Source of the DNA: Corynebacterium yonathiae
GTDB lineage: Bacteria > Actinomycetota > Actinomycetes > Mycobacteriales > Mycobacteriaceae
Assembly: GCF_022288805.1 (NCBI RefSeq)
Contig: NZ_JAKOPM010000011.1
Coordinates: 10,823 to 74,822 of the forward strand
Reading direction: 5' to 3'
Length of the DNA stretch: 64,000 nucleotides
The notes beneath the pieces are model-generated. The model saw only the letters and a list, made by a program, of their open reading frames with translations. It was not told the origin of the DNA and made no database searches. Made by a program: the position numbers and the translations under genes. The stretch's first letter is position 1. Each line of letters begins with the position of its first letter. Below are positions 42,634 through 51,045 of the stretch, piece by piece.

Positions 42634-43215
42634 CTAGAACATCAACTCCCCGGAGAAGTCAGCGAATTCTGAATTGGCCGCAGCAGGTAGATCCTTTTGG
42701 CCGAAGGCATGCCAAATGCGGGAGGAGGTGGCCCGTGCCTGATCGCCCTTGCCGGTCACGGTGACCACCCAATCCTTGTTTTCGTCCTCGCCGGTGCCGT
42801 CGAGGGAGAGGGCGGCGGTGGAGGAGGGGGCGTCGGTAAGCAGGAGTGCTCCGTTAGTGCCGTCGAAGGTAGGGGCATCGGCCGGCAAAGGCGCCATGGC
42901 TAGGGCGCGGACCATGCGGCGCAAGGTGGTGGCATCGTCTTTGGCATCTTCGGTAAGGGTGGCTTGTACGCTGACATCGCCGCAGGTCCAGCCAATGCTG
43001 GCGAAGGATTCATAATCGCGCTCGCAGTAGAGATCGGGAACGTCGATCTCCCAGTCCTGGCTGGGCTCGGTTAGGGTGACCTGCTCGACGTCCGCGGAGG
43101 AATCCGCCAGCGCCGCCTGCACGATCGCGGGCAGTGCGAGAACCACCGCTACGAACGCAATGACGGCGAGAAAAAGGCGCCGCGGATGCGCTGGAGGAAA
43201 GCGATAAAATTTCAT
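42634..43215 (-). CDS. Membrane-anchored extracytoplasmic protein paired with PrsW, second copy
   Basis: 193 residues from ATG 43215. A membrane segment (LFLAVIAFVAVVLALPAIVQ, residues ~14-33) is followed by an outside domain with VPDLYC and, 13 residues later, WTCGD; then DDATTLRRMVRALAMAPLPA. The order matches the protein at 1981-2415. TAAGGT seven bases before the ATG supports this start; an in-frame ATG at 43275 would lie inside the divergent M13 gene. A candidate client or regulator of the adjacent PrsW protease (inference). Confidence 0.7.
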   Translation of the reverse strand: MKFYRFPPAHPRRLFLAVIAFVAVVLALPAIVQAALADSSADVEQVTLTEPSQDWEIDVPDLYCERDYESFASIGWTCGDVSVQATLTEDAKDDATTLRRMVRALAMAPLPADAPTFDGTNGALLLTDAPSSTAALSLDGTGEDENKDWVVTVTGKGDQARATSSRIWHAFGQKDLPAAANSEFADFSGELMF

Positions 43216-43222
43216 GAACCAC

Positions 43223-43250
43223 ACCTTATCTTGCTGCTTTGCCCTAGAGT
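43223..43250. promoter_or_regulatory. Back-to-back leaderless promoters
   Basis: In a 42-base gap, TAAGGT (minus strand, 43223-43228) ends seven bases before the PrsW-partner ATG, and TAGAGT (plus, 43245-43250) ends seven bases before the M13 ATG. Confidence 0.6.
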
Positions 43251-43257
43251 GGCAAGC

Positions 43258-45192
43258 ATGAAAGATCTTTATCAACTAGTCAATGGACCCTGGCTGGAAA
43301 GCCACGTCATTCCCGATGATCGCGGTGTGGACGGCACCTTCCACGCGCTGCGCGATGAGGCGGAGGAACTCGTTCACGAGATCGTGGAAAAGGACACCGG
43401 CCGCCCGGGCAAGCTCTATGCCTCCTTTATGGATACTGAGGGAGTCAACGCGGCCGGCATGGCTCCATTGGATGCGGATCTGGATCGCCTGAGCGCGGCT
43501 AACCCGGAGGAGCTTGCGCAGCGCTTGGGTGAACTCGAGCGCACCGGTGTGGGCTCGCCGGTGACCTTCTGGGTATCTAAGGACTCTGGCTCCGAGGACG
43601 CCATTGCCTATGTCATTCAATCCGGCCTGGGCCTGCCGGATGAGGCTTATTACCGCGAAGAAGCCCACGCGGAGACGCTGAGCGCTTATGAAAAGCACGT
43701 GGCAGAGATGCTGGAGTTCCTCGATCCAGCTCGCCTCTTTGGCTTAGGTGCTGAGGTGGCGGCCCAGCGCATCGTGGGCCTGGAAAAGGAGCTGGCCGCT
43801 GGTCATTGGGATGTGGTCTCTACCCGTGATGCGGTCAAGACCTATAACCCGTGTGAATTTAGCGAGCTGCCCTCCATGACCCGCGCCCTGCTTTCCGGCG
43901 GCAACCTGCCAGAACACCGCGTGGTCAATATGATGCCGTCCTACCTCGAGCACTTCGAGGGCCTCTTTACCTCCGAACGCATGGCCGATTGGCAGCTATG
44001 GGCTACCTGGCACATCCTGCGTTCCCGCGCGGCCATGCTGCCGGAGGAAGTCGGCGCGAAGAATTTTGAGTTCTACGGCACCAAGCTCTCTGGCGCTACC
44101 CAGCAGCGTGACCGCTGGAAGCGCGCGGTAGGCTTGGCTGAGTCCCTCGTGGGTGAAGAGATTGGCCAAGTATTCGTGGATGAGCACTTCCCGGACTCCT
44201 CCAAGCGCGAGATGGATGAGCTGGTGGGCTACCTCATTGCCGCCTACCGTGAGCGCATCTCTCAGCTGGAGTGGATGACCCCGGCCACCCGTGAGCGTGC
44301 CTTGGAGAAACTTTCCCAGTTCAAGGCCAAGATTGGCTTCCCGGATTCCTGGCGCGATTATTCCGGGCTTGAGGTCTCCGGCAAGGGCGCGGACCTGTTG
44401 GCTAATGCGCGTGCCGGCTCTGCCTTTTCTCATGACTTCGAGCTGGCCAAGATTGGCAAGCCGGCCGATCGCGATGAATGGGTGACTACCCCGCAAACGG
44501 TCAACGCCTTTTATAACCCAGTGGTCAATGACATCACCTTCCCGGCGGCAATCCTGCGCCCGCCGTTCTATAACCCGGAGGCCGATGCCGCAGAAAACTT
44601 CGGCGCTATTGGCGCCGTCATTGGCCACGAGATCGGCCACGGTTTTGATGACCAAGGCTCGCAGTTTGATGGTCAGGGCAACCTGAACTCCTGGTGGTCC
44701 GATGAGGACCGCGCCGCCTTTGAAAAGCTCACCGCTAAGTTGGTAGAGCAGTTCAATGGCCAGGTGCCGACGGTGCTTAAGGAGGCCGGCATTGAATCTA
44801 CTGGGGTGAACGGCAGCTTTACCCTAGGCGAGAACATCGGTGACCTGGGTGGCTTGGGTATCGCCGTGGTGGCTTTTAAGAACTACTGCGCCGATAAGGG
44901 CATTGACCTGCAGGGCAAGGAGGAAAAGTTCGAGGTAGACGGTGCTGAGCCAGAGCTGGCCGAACATACCTACAACGGCCTACAGCGCTTCTTCCTGGCC
45001 TGGGCCCGCGTATGGCGCACCGCCATCCGCCCGGAAATGGCCACCCAGTACCTAGCCATTGACCCGCACTCGCCGGCGGAGTTCCGCTGCAATCTCATTG
45101 CGGCCAATATTGCGGAGTTCTACGAGGCCTTTGCCGTGGCGGAAGACTCCGCCATGTACATTGCGCCGGAGGATCGCGTCACCATTTGGTAG
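43258..45192 (+). CDS. M13-family (neprilysin-like) metallopeptidase
   Basis: 644 residues. Zinc site VIGHEIGHGFDDQGSQFD, third ligand in GENIGDLGGLG, and NAFYNPVVNDITFPAAILRP substrate-binding motif; the C-terminus ends in VTIW as usual. No signal peptide, so probably cytoplasmic, as for actinobacterial PepO. The ATG at 43258 is chosen from TAGAGT seven bases upstream; an in-frame start at 43186 lies inside the divergent gene. Confidence 0.93.
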   Translation: MKDLYQLVNGPWLESHVIPDDRGVDGTFHALRDEAEELVHEIVEKDTGRPGKLYASFMDTEGVNAAGMAPLDADLDRLSAANPEELAQRLGELERTGVGSPVTFWVSKDSGSEDAIAYVIQSGLGLPDEAYYREEAHAETLSAYEKHVAEMLEFLDPARLFGLGAEVAAQRIVGLEKELAAGHWDVVSTRDAVKTYNPCEFSELPSMTRALLSGGNLPEHRVVNMMPSYLEHFEGLFTSERMADWQLWATWHILRSRAAMLPEEVGAKNFEFYGTKLSGATQQRDRWKRAVGLAESLVGEEIGQVFVDEHFPDSSKREMDELVGYLIAAYRERISQLEWMTPATRERALEKLSQFKAKIGFPDSWRDYSGLEVSGKGADLLANARAGSAFSHDFELAKIGKPADRDEWVTTPQTVNAFYNPVVNDITFPAAILRPPFYNPEADAAENFGAIGAVIGHEIGHGFDDQGSQFDGQGNLNSWWSDEDRAAFEKLTAKLVEQFNGQVPTVLKEAGIESTGVNGSFTLGENIGDLGGLGIAVVAFKNYCADKGIDLQGKEEKFEVDGAEPELAEHTYNGLQRFFLAWARVWRTAIRPEMATQYLAIDPHSPAEFRCNLIAANIAEFYEAFAVAEDSAMYIAPEDRVTIW

Positions 45193-45231
45193 ACCTTTCT
45201 GCCGGTAGGCGGTGCGCGTAGGCTCGGTGGC

Positions 45232-46125
45232 ATGACTAACGCAGATGCTAACCAGGACCCGCACCGCCCGCTGGAGCCCGGCCAGGAGTGGCATATTGGC
45301 GGCCAGGATCGCCAGATGGATGAAAAGGAGCAGCTCGAGCAGCTCGTTGCCTATATCGATAGCCACTATGACACCCCGGATTTCCGCCCACCGTGGGCCG
45401 GGGGTGGCTCTCCCGAGGCGGATCAGTATTGTGCGCTTTTGCCGGACCGGATTACTCACGCGGCTATGATGGTGCTCGGTACTGCGGTGGATCATGCGTT
45501 GCCGGGAACCGCCTATACGGAGGGCATTAGCGTGGAAGAATCCGAGGTGGGCGCCATTTTTCGGCCCACAAAACCCACTGGCCGTTGGGCGGTATCGCTC
45601 CATTCGGGCGGCTGGTGGCGCGGCGATGGCCAAGCGCTAGAGATGCAGTGGCGCCCTGAGGTAGCCGCCGCCGCACAGCTATCCGGTACCACCATCATTG
45701 ATGTGGACTATCCGCTCGCGCCTGCGCACACCGTTGCGGAGATGGTCACTGCCGTAAAACGGGCCATTGACTATGCCCGTGCGCAGGGTGCTTCCAGCGT
45801 TGCCACCTGGGGATATTCCTCCGGCGGCGCGCTGGCCGCGCTTGCGCCTGCCGACGCCCTTCTGCTCACCTTCCCCGATTTTGGTGCCCTGGCGAATCTT
45901 CCAGAGGACCTGCGCGCCGGCCATGAAATTCCGGCAGATCTATCTGAGCTATGCCCGGATATATTCGTGCAGACCGCGACCGAGGATGAGATTGCTACGC
46001 GTGTTTCTGTGCCCAGCGCCGTGACGCGCGATTATGTTTCCACCCACCGCGTGTCTACTCCGGCGGTTGCCCGGCAACGCGTGCGGGATGCGGCCGCGTT
46101 CCTGGCAGGAGAGCTGGAAAGATAA
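45232..46125 (+). CDS. Alpha/beta-hydrolase (HSL-like esterase)
   Basis: 297 residues. HSGGWWRGDG gives the oxyanion hole, DVDYPLAPAHT is the hormone-sensitive-lipase-like strand, and TWGYSSGGALAAL the nucleophile elbow. The first 45 residues are hydrophilic. TAGGCT precedes the ATG by seven bases. Substrate unknown. Confidence 0.78.
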   Translation: MTNADANQDPHRPLEPGQEWHIGGQDRQMDEKEQLEQLVAYIDSHYDTPDFRPPWAGGGSPEADQYCALLPDRITHAAMMVLGTAVDHALPGTAYTEGISVEESEVGAIFRPTKPTGRWAVSLHSGGWWRGDGQALEMQWRPEVAAAAQLSGTTIIDVDYPLAPAHTVAEMVTAVKRAIDYARAQGASSVATWGYSSGGALAALAPADALLLTFPDFGALANLPEDLRAGHEIPADLSELCPDIFVQTATEDEIATRVSVPSAVTRDYVSTHRVSTPAVARQRVRDAAAFLAGELER

Positions 46126-46153
46126 CAGCTTCCTGACGGTTTCATACTAAAAG

Positions 46154-46186
46154 GGAACTAGTTTCAACAAGGTTGCGACTAGTTCC
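46154..46186. promoter_or_regulatory. Inverted repeat before the PepSY gene
   Basis: GGAACTAGT (46154-46162) and ACTAGTTCC (46178-46186) are exact inverted repeats with 15 bases between, ending two bases before the ATG at 46189. Either an operator or a hairpin covering the start of translation. Confidence 0.55.
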
Positions 46187-46188
46187 GC

Positions 46189-47565
46189 ATGACCATATCC
46201 ACTCATGGCGCGCTATCGCGCCTGCATAAATTCGCCGGCGTAATCATTGCGCCCTTTCTCATCGTCGCAGCGTTAAGCGGGTTTCTTTATGCCTTGGCGC
46301 CCACCTTTGAACCGTGGATTTACCACGATGAGGTGACAGCCACCGCGCAAGGCAGCCCGCGCAGCCTTGATGAACAGATTGCCGCCGCCCAGCGCCAGCA
46401 CCCGGATGGGACCGTGGTTCGAGTCGAGCCTTCCGAAGACCCGCAGGAGACCACCCGAGTTCTTTTCGACGACCCCACCGCCCCCAACTCCAGCTATACC
46501 CACGCCGTCTTTGTAGACCCGGTGGATCTGCACATCACTGGGGAACTACAACAATATGGCGGCTCGCGGGCGCTGCCCTTCCGCACGTGGGCCTCTAATG
46601 GCCACCGCACCCTATGGTTGGGCGAGCCTGGCCGTCTCTATGCCGAACTCGCGGCCTCGTGGCTCGGCGCGCTGAGCATCCTCGGCCTCTACCTGTGGCT
46701 CAAGCGTAAGCAAAGGAATAAGAAGCAGCCCTCGAAGGTACTGGCGCTGCACGCCCGCGTGGGTGCCTGGTTGTTGCCGGGCTTCCTCTTTCTTACCGTT
46801 ACCGGCCTGACATGGTCGCTGGTGGCGGGCACAGGTATTGGCAAGGTGCGGGAGGAACTTAATTGGAAGGAACCGTCCGTGGCGACCTCTGTTGCAGAAG
46901 CGGGGGCTAGTACTGGGGCGGGGGAGCATTCCGGCCACGCCGGCCATTCGGGCCATGTCGGGCATGCGGGGCACAACGGCGCTGCAGAACTTGCCGGGGC
47001 GCAAACCGCGTTATCGACAGCCCGTAGCCAAGGTTTGACCGGAGTCTTGGAAATGACCCCTCCGGAAAAACCAGGCGATGCGTGGGGCGTGCGGGAGGCT
47101 CGTGCGGCCTTCAAGCTACGCAGCGATGCCGTGGCAGTGACCCCAAACGGTGAGGTAATCGACCGCATCAATTCCGCCGATTGGCCGCTTGCCGCGCAGC
47201 TCACCTCGTGGCTCATCCAGCTGCACATGGGTACGCTCTTTGGAATCTACAGCCAGGTCGCCTTGGCAGCGCTGGCCCTCGGTCTGCTCGTGGTGAGTAT
47301 CGCGGGTTTGTGGATGTGGTGGATAAAGCCGCGCCGCAGCCTGCCCGAGCTAAAAATTACCCCCGCCGTGCTGGCGGGGGTGGTGGCCTACTCGATCATC
47401 GCGCCGCTCTTTGGCGTCTCGCTGTTGATCTTTTTCCTAGGCGATTGGCTCGTGCGACGATTGCGCGCCCCGAAGCGGGGTCGGGGCGCTGCCGCAGGCG
47501 AGACTACTCTTCGCCCTCGGGACGAATCTTCATCTCGGAGTCTTGCCACAGACCGGAGCGCGTAA
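46189..47565 (+). CDS. PepSY-type membrane protein with His-rich loop
   Basis: 458 residues. LHKFAGVIIAPFLIVAALSG is the first of four membrane segments, with PepSY-like domains between them, as in the PepSY_TM (iron-uptake/reductase-associated) family. A loop near residues 245-268 has GEHSGHAGHSGHVGHAGH, likely binding metal ions, an unusual local feature. The C-terminus overlaps the 3' end of the convergent emb gene by 62 bases. Metal-linked function is inferred. Confidence 0.8.
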   Translation: MTISTHGALSRLHKFAGVIIAPFLIVAALSGFLYALAPTFEPWIYHDEVTATAQGSPRSLDEQIAAAQRQHPDGTVVRVEPSEDPQETTRVLFDDPTAPNSSYTHAVFVDPVDLHITGELQQYGGSRALPFRTWASNGHRTLWLGEPGRLYAELAASWLGALSILGLYLWLKRKQRNKKQPSKVLALHARVGAWLLPGFLFLTVTGLTWSLVAGTGIGKVREELNWKEPSVATSVAEAGASTGAGEHSGHAGHSGHVGHAGHNGAAELAGAQTALSTARSQGLTGVLEMTPPEKPGDAWGVREARAAFKLRSDAVAVTPNGEVIDRINSADWPLAAQLTSWLIQLHMGTLFGIYSQVALAALALGLLVVSIAGLWMWWIKPRRSLPELKITPAVLAGVVAYSIIAPLFGVSLLIFFLGDWLVRRLRAPKRGRGAAAGETTLRPRDESSSRSLATDRSA

Positions 47566-50500
47566 TGTCCTCATAATCAATCTCGGCTGGGACTGGGGCG
47601 TTGCCTTGTGAATCGGTACGCAGTTCGTACTTTTCAATGGCACCCCAATCGCGCGCCCAATCATTATTGAGGTAGCTCGGGATCTCATAGGAGTAGTTGA
47701 CCGCCTCCGCGGTGGACATGGCGCCACCGCCAGAGAAGGACTGGAAGTCCGTCAGCGAGGTCTGAGCCGAGGAATCCGGCAGGATGCGGTACTCCGGGAT
47801 TTCCGTGACGCCGGCAAAGTGGTCAAAGGTGCGCTGGCACGGGAACTGCAGGGCCACTGCCCAGTCCAGCAGCGCCGGGGTGTCCTTGGAAAACTGGTTA
47901 TTGATGGTATCCAACTCCGGCACGCGCGGCGGGGTAAAGGCCAACCAGTCATCCTCATCGGTGGAATCATCCGTGGCTACCAAGCGCACCACGTTGGCAT
48001 CCTTTGGCAATTTATCCAGCGGCAGTCGCAGGTTGCGCCACTTTGGCGTGGCGCCGACGGCGGAAAGTTCTTCCTCGCCGGTATTGGTGACCTTGCCGGA
48101 GTCATCGATGGTGCCGTACTCGAGGCTAAGTTCCATGCCTTCTTGCTCCACCCCGTTGACGTCGTGGTGGTAAATATTGCCAGCTGCAGCTACGGCGAGC
48201 ACCGGGGTATTGTCCTTGGCCTCTGGCAGGTTGTACCACTTGGTGGTCACCTCAGAAGTGGAGTCTTGCTCCTCGGAATAGGAACCCAGCACCGGGACCT
48301 TGGTGTAATCCAAGTTGAACGGTAGGTGCATGGTGGAACCATTGACGCCCTGGGTGCCGCGCACGCCGCCCTCAGAGGTATTGGTGGTTTCCTTGGATTT
48401 CTTGTCGTTCTTTTCCTGCTTATCCTTCGACTCCTGGGAATCGGCAGAATCGCTCGCGCCGCCGGATTCAGCATCCGCGCCGGAGGTAGCGGTATCCGCG
48501 TTATCGGAAGAGGAATCGTCGGAGCCATCCCCAATGGCACCCACGGAGGCGGAGTTCTGGTTTTCTGGCTCAATTGATTCGGGGATGAAGTTCGGGTCGA
48601 AGCCGGTATGGGTTTCGTCTTCATCCACCAGGGAATCGCCCAAGTCGCCTTCGACAGGGGTCAGGAATGAGTCATTGGTGTTGGTCTCCACCATGGTCTG
48701 ATCCGCCAGCGCGCAGGTATTGCCGCGCAGGGAGGCCAGGTTGCCCTTGCCCACGGAGTAGGAATCCGCCTGCGAGACGGTGGCCTTGGCAAAGGAAGCA
48801 CACGATAGCGCCACCACAATGGCACAGGCCAGGGCGATAGGTGCGGACATGATACCGGCGGAGCGCGAAACCTTGGCTGCAGCATTCTTTTCAAATTCTG
48901 CAAGCGCTCCGGCCTCTTCTGCCTGGGACTTGCGGTAGCTATGGCGCAGGGACTGCACCACGCCAATAGCGAAGATGATCAGCGCGATGGCGAGCAGCAC
49001 CTTATTGGCCTCGATGGCCTTGAACTGCACCGTGCGATCCCACCACGGGATGCCAAAGGACGATACGTACCACCAGGCATTCCAGCCGGCGAAAGAGATG
49101 GCCAGCAAGAAGACCACCGCGGCGATGGCAAAGGTGCGAGCGCGCGGTGAACGCAGCGCGAACTGGGAGAGCACCACGGCACCGAGCGCCGCGATGACAC
49201 CGGCCACGCCGGCGTAAATGCCAAAGTGGTGGGTCCACTTGGTTGGGGTGAACATGAGGAAGAACATGGACAGCGCCACGATAATGAGCAGGCGCTGGGT
49301 CGGGCCAACGGCAGCACCGACGACGCGACGGTCCTTGATAAAGGCCGCCACAATCAGCACTAGGCAGAAGAGCATGGTGAAGACCGCGAAGCGGCGGGTG
49401 AGCGAGCCATCCACGGATTCCTGGAAGAGGGTGGAGTAGCGCGCGTACTCCGCGTACCACGGCAGGGAAGGGCCAACCTCGGAGCGCACGCGGGTGGACT
49501 CCAGCACGGTCGATAGTGTCTGGTCACCAAAGGCGGCCACCATGATGGCGGTGCCAGCGCTAAGGAATGGCGCAATGAGCGAGAGCCAGCCCAGGGCGCC
49601 ACCGCCCATGGACGGCACGCGCTCGGCCATGGCGCGGAAAAGGTGCGGCAGGCTGACCAGGAAGACGCCTACGGCGAAGAGACCGGTGGGGCCGGCGGCC
49701 AAGGTGATGGTTGCGGCGATGGTGCCCACAGCCGCTGGGAGCAGCCGGCGGGTGGCGATGGCGCGCTCAAAGGAGGCCCAGGTAAACATCACACCGAGCG
49801 CCACGATGGGCTCGGGGCGGGTGCCGTTGTTATAGGGCAGCCAAAAGGCCAGGAACATCAGCGCTGCGGTCCAGTGGGCGACCCGGCGGCCGTCGACAAG
49901 CTGGCCAAAGCGCGGCAGCATCTCGCGGGAGAGGATAAACCAGATGATGAGCCCGGATATCAGGCCCGGCAGGCGCACGAAGACCGAGGCGGTAGAAATC
50001 TGGGAAAGAACGGCAACCAGGTCATAATAGGGAGAACCGAAGGGCGCCTCCGGCACTCCGTACCAGCGGTAGTAGTTCGCCATGTAGGTCGCGTGATCGA
50101 AGACGCGGCTCATGGAGAAGATAAAGCCATCATCGGAGGTATTGGCGCCGAGGATGTACCAGAATCCTAAAATGGTGGCGACCACGCCATCGAGCGGGCG
50201 TACCTTCTTCCACGTTTTCGGCATAAAGCCGAAGCGGCGGCCGTCGAGACGATCGATGCGCCACAGGCAAAACAGGGACACGACCACCATAGCGATGCCC
50301 AGCCACATTGCAATGGTCTTAAGCAACGTCGGGGAAGAGGTAAAGCGGGAGTTGATATCGACGTGGACATTGAGGCCGTCATCAAGCAAGGCCTGCACGT
50401 CTGCCTTATCGTCGATTTCGGTATAGACACCGGTGACCTGCGGGCGCAGATCCTCCTCGGTGGTCTTTTCATGCTCGCCCACGCTTACGGTGGTGCCATC

Positions 50501-50971
50501 GCCCGTAGCGGAAATCTCAATCTTGGCGTCCTGGGGCAGCTTAGCTACCTCTTTAGCGTTGAGGGTAAGCAGCACCTCGTCCAAGGACACAACGGACAGG
50601 CCCTTGTCATTGGCGCGGACGAAAAGGCCACGGTTGGAGGCCTTCTTGGACTCCGGGGGCACGGTGCCGTAGACCATAGACTGGCCCTCGCGCAGCTCAT
50701 CCACTGCGGAGATAGGAATGGTGGCCTTGAGGTCCTCTGGGGCGACGGAAATGAGTGGCGCGTTGATGGACTGCACGGAATCATGCTGCGGCCAATCATA
50801 AGAGGACTGGGTTTGGGTCACCGGCAGCAGCGGGGTCGCTACAAAACACAGGAAACCAATCAGCCCGGCAATGATTGCGGTCCACCGCAGGCCCGCGGGG
50901 GCGGCGGTAAAACGGGAGCCGGCAGCGGCAGGTCGCGCTTGGGCGGTATTCGTAGTGAGGCTATCTGACAC
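47504..50971 (-). CDS. emb: Arabinosyltransferase Emb
   Basis: 1155 residues from a GTG (TAGACT seven bases upstream). About 13-15 membrane segments; ILGANTSDDGFIFSMSRVFD holds the GT-C Asp-Asp motif and the region that in mycobacterial EmbB contains the ethambutol-resistance Met. An extended outside C-terminal carbohydrate-binding domain follows, with a Ser/Asp/Glu-rich insertion near residues 790-850. It uses decaprenyl-phosphoryl-arabinose to extend cell-wall arabinan. Corynebacteria have a single Emb. Downstream of aftA on the same strand. Confidence 0.93.
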   Translation of the reverse strand: MSDSLTTNTAQARPAAAGSRFTAAPAGLRWTAIIAGLIGFLCFVATPLLPVTQTQSSYDWPQHDSVQSINAPLISVAPEDLKATIPISAVDELREGQSMVYGTVPPESKKASNRGLFVRANDKGLSVVSLDEVLLTLNAKEVAKLPQDAKIEISATGDGTTVSVGEHEKTTEEDLRPQVTGVYTEIDDKADVQALLDDGLNVHVDINSRFTSSPTLLKTIAMWLGIAMVVVSLFCLWRIDRLDGRRFGFMPKTWKKVRPLDGVVATILGFWYILGANTSDDGFIFSMSRVFDHATYMANYYRWYGVPEAPFGSPYYDLVAVLSQISTASVFVRLPGLISGLIIWFILSREMLPRFGQLVDGRRVAHWTAALMFLAFWLPYNNGTRPEPIVALGVMFTWASFERAIATRRLLPAAVGTIAATITLAAGPTGLFAVGVFLVSLPHLFRAMAERVPSMGGGALGWLSLIAPFLSAGTAIMVAAFGDQTLSTVLESTRVRSEVGPSLPWYAEYARYSTLFQESVDGSLTRRFAVFTMLFCLVLIVAAFIKDRRVVGAAVGPTQRLLIIVALSMFFLMFTPTKWTHHFGIYAGVAGVIAALGAVVLSQFALRSPRARTFAIAAVVFLLAISFAGWNAWWYVSSFGIPWWDRTVQFKAIEANKVLLAIALIIFAIGVVQSLRHSYRKSQAEEAGALAEFEKNAAAKVSRSAGIMSAPIALACAIVVALSCASFAKATVSQADSYSVGKGNLASLRGNTCALADQTMVETNTNDSFLTPVEGDLGDSLVDEDETHTGFDPNFIPESIEPENQNSASVGAIGDGSDDSSSDNADTATSGADAESGGASDSADSQESKDKQEKNDKKSKETTNTSEGGVRGTQGVNGSTMHLPFNLDYTKVPVLGSYSEEQDSTSEVTTKWYNLPEAKDNTPVLAVAAAGNIYHHDVNGVEQEGMELSLEYGTIDDSGKVTNTGEEELSAVGATPKWRNLRLPLDKLPKDANVVRLVATDDSTDEDDWLAFTPPRVPELDTINNQFSKDTPALLDWAVALQFPCQRTFDHFAGVTEIPEYRILPDSSAQTSLTDFQSFSGGGAMSTAEAVNYSYEIPSYLNNDWARDWGAIEKYELRTDSQGNAPVPAEIDYEDITRSGLWQDSEMKIRPEGEE

Positions 50972-51045
50972 GGCGATTAGTCTACGTCAGATAACCCTCT
51001 CTGCCCGCGGGCACACCCGGCCGCGGGCGGGAAGTGTGGGTGAAC

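Noticed and set aside
46978..47040. Repeated GGCCA/GGGCAT units looking like a tandem repeat
   Set aside because: They encode the His/Gly-rich loop of the PepSY protein and need no separate explanation.
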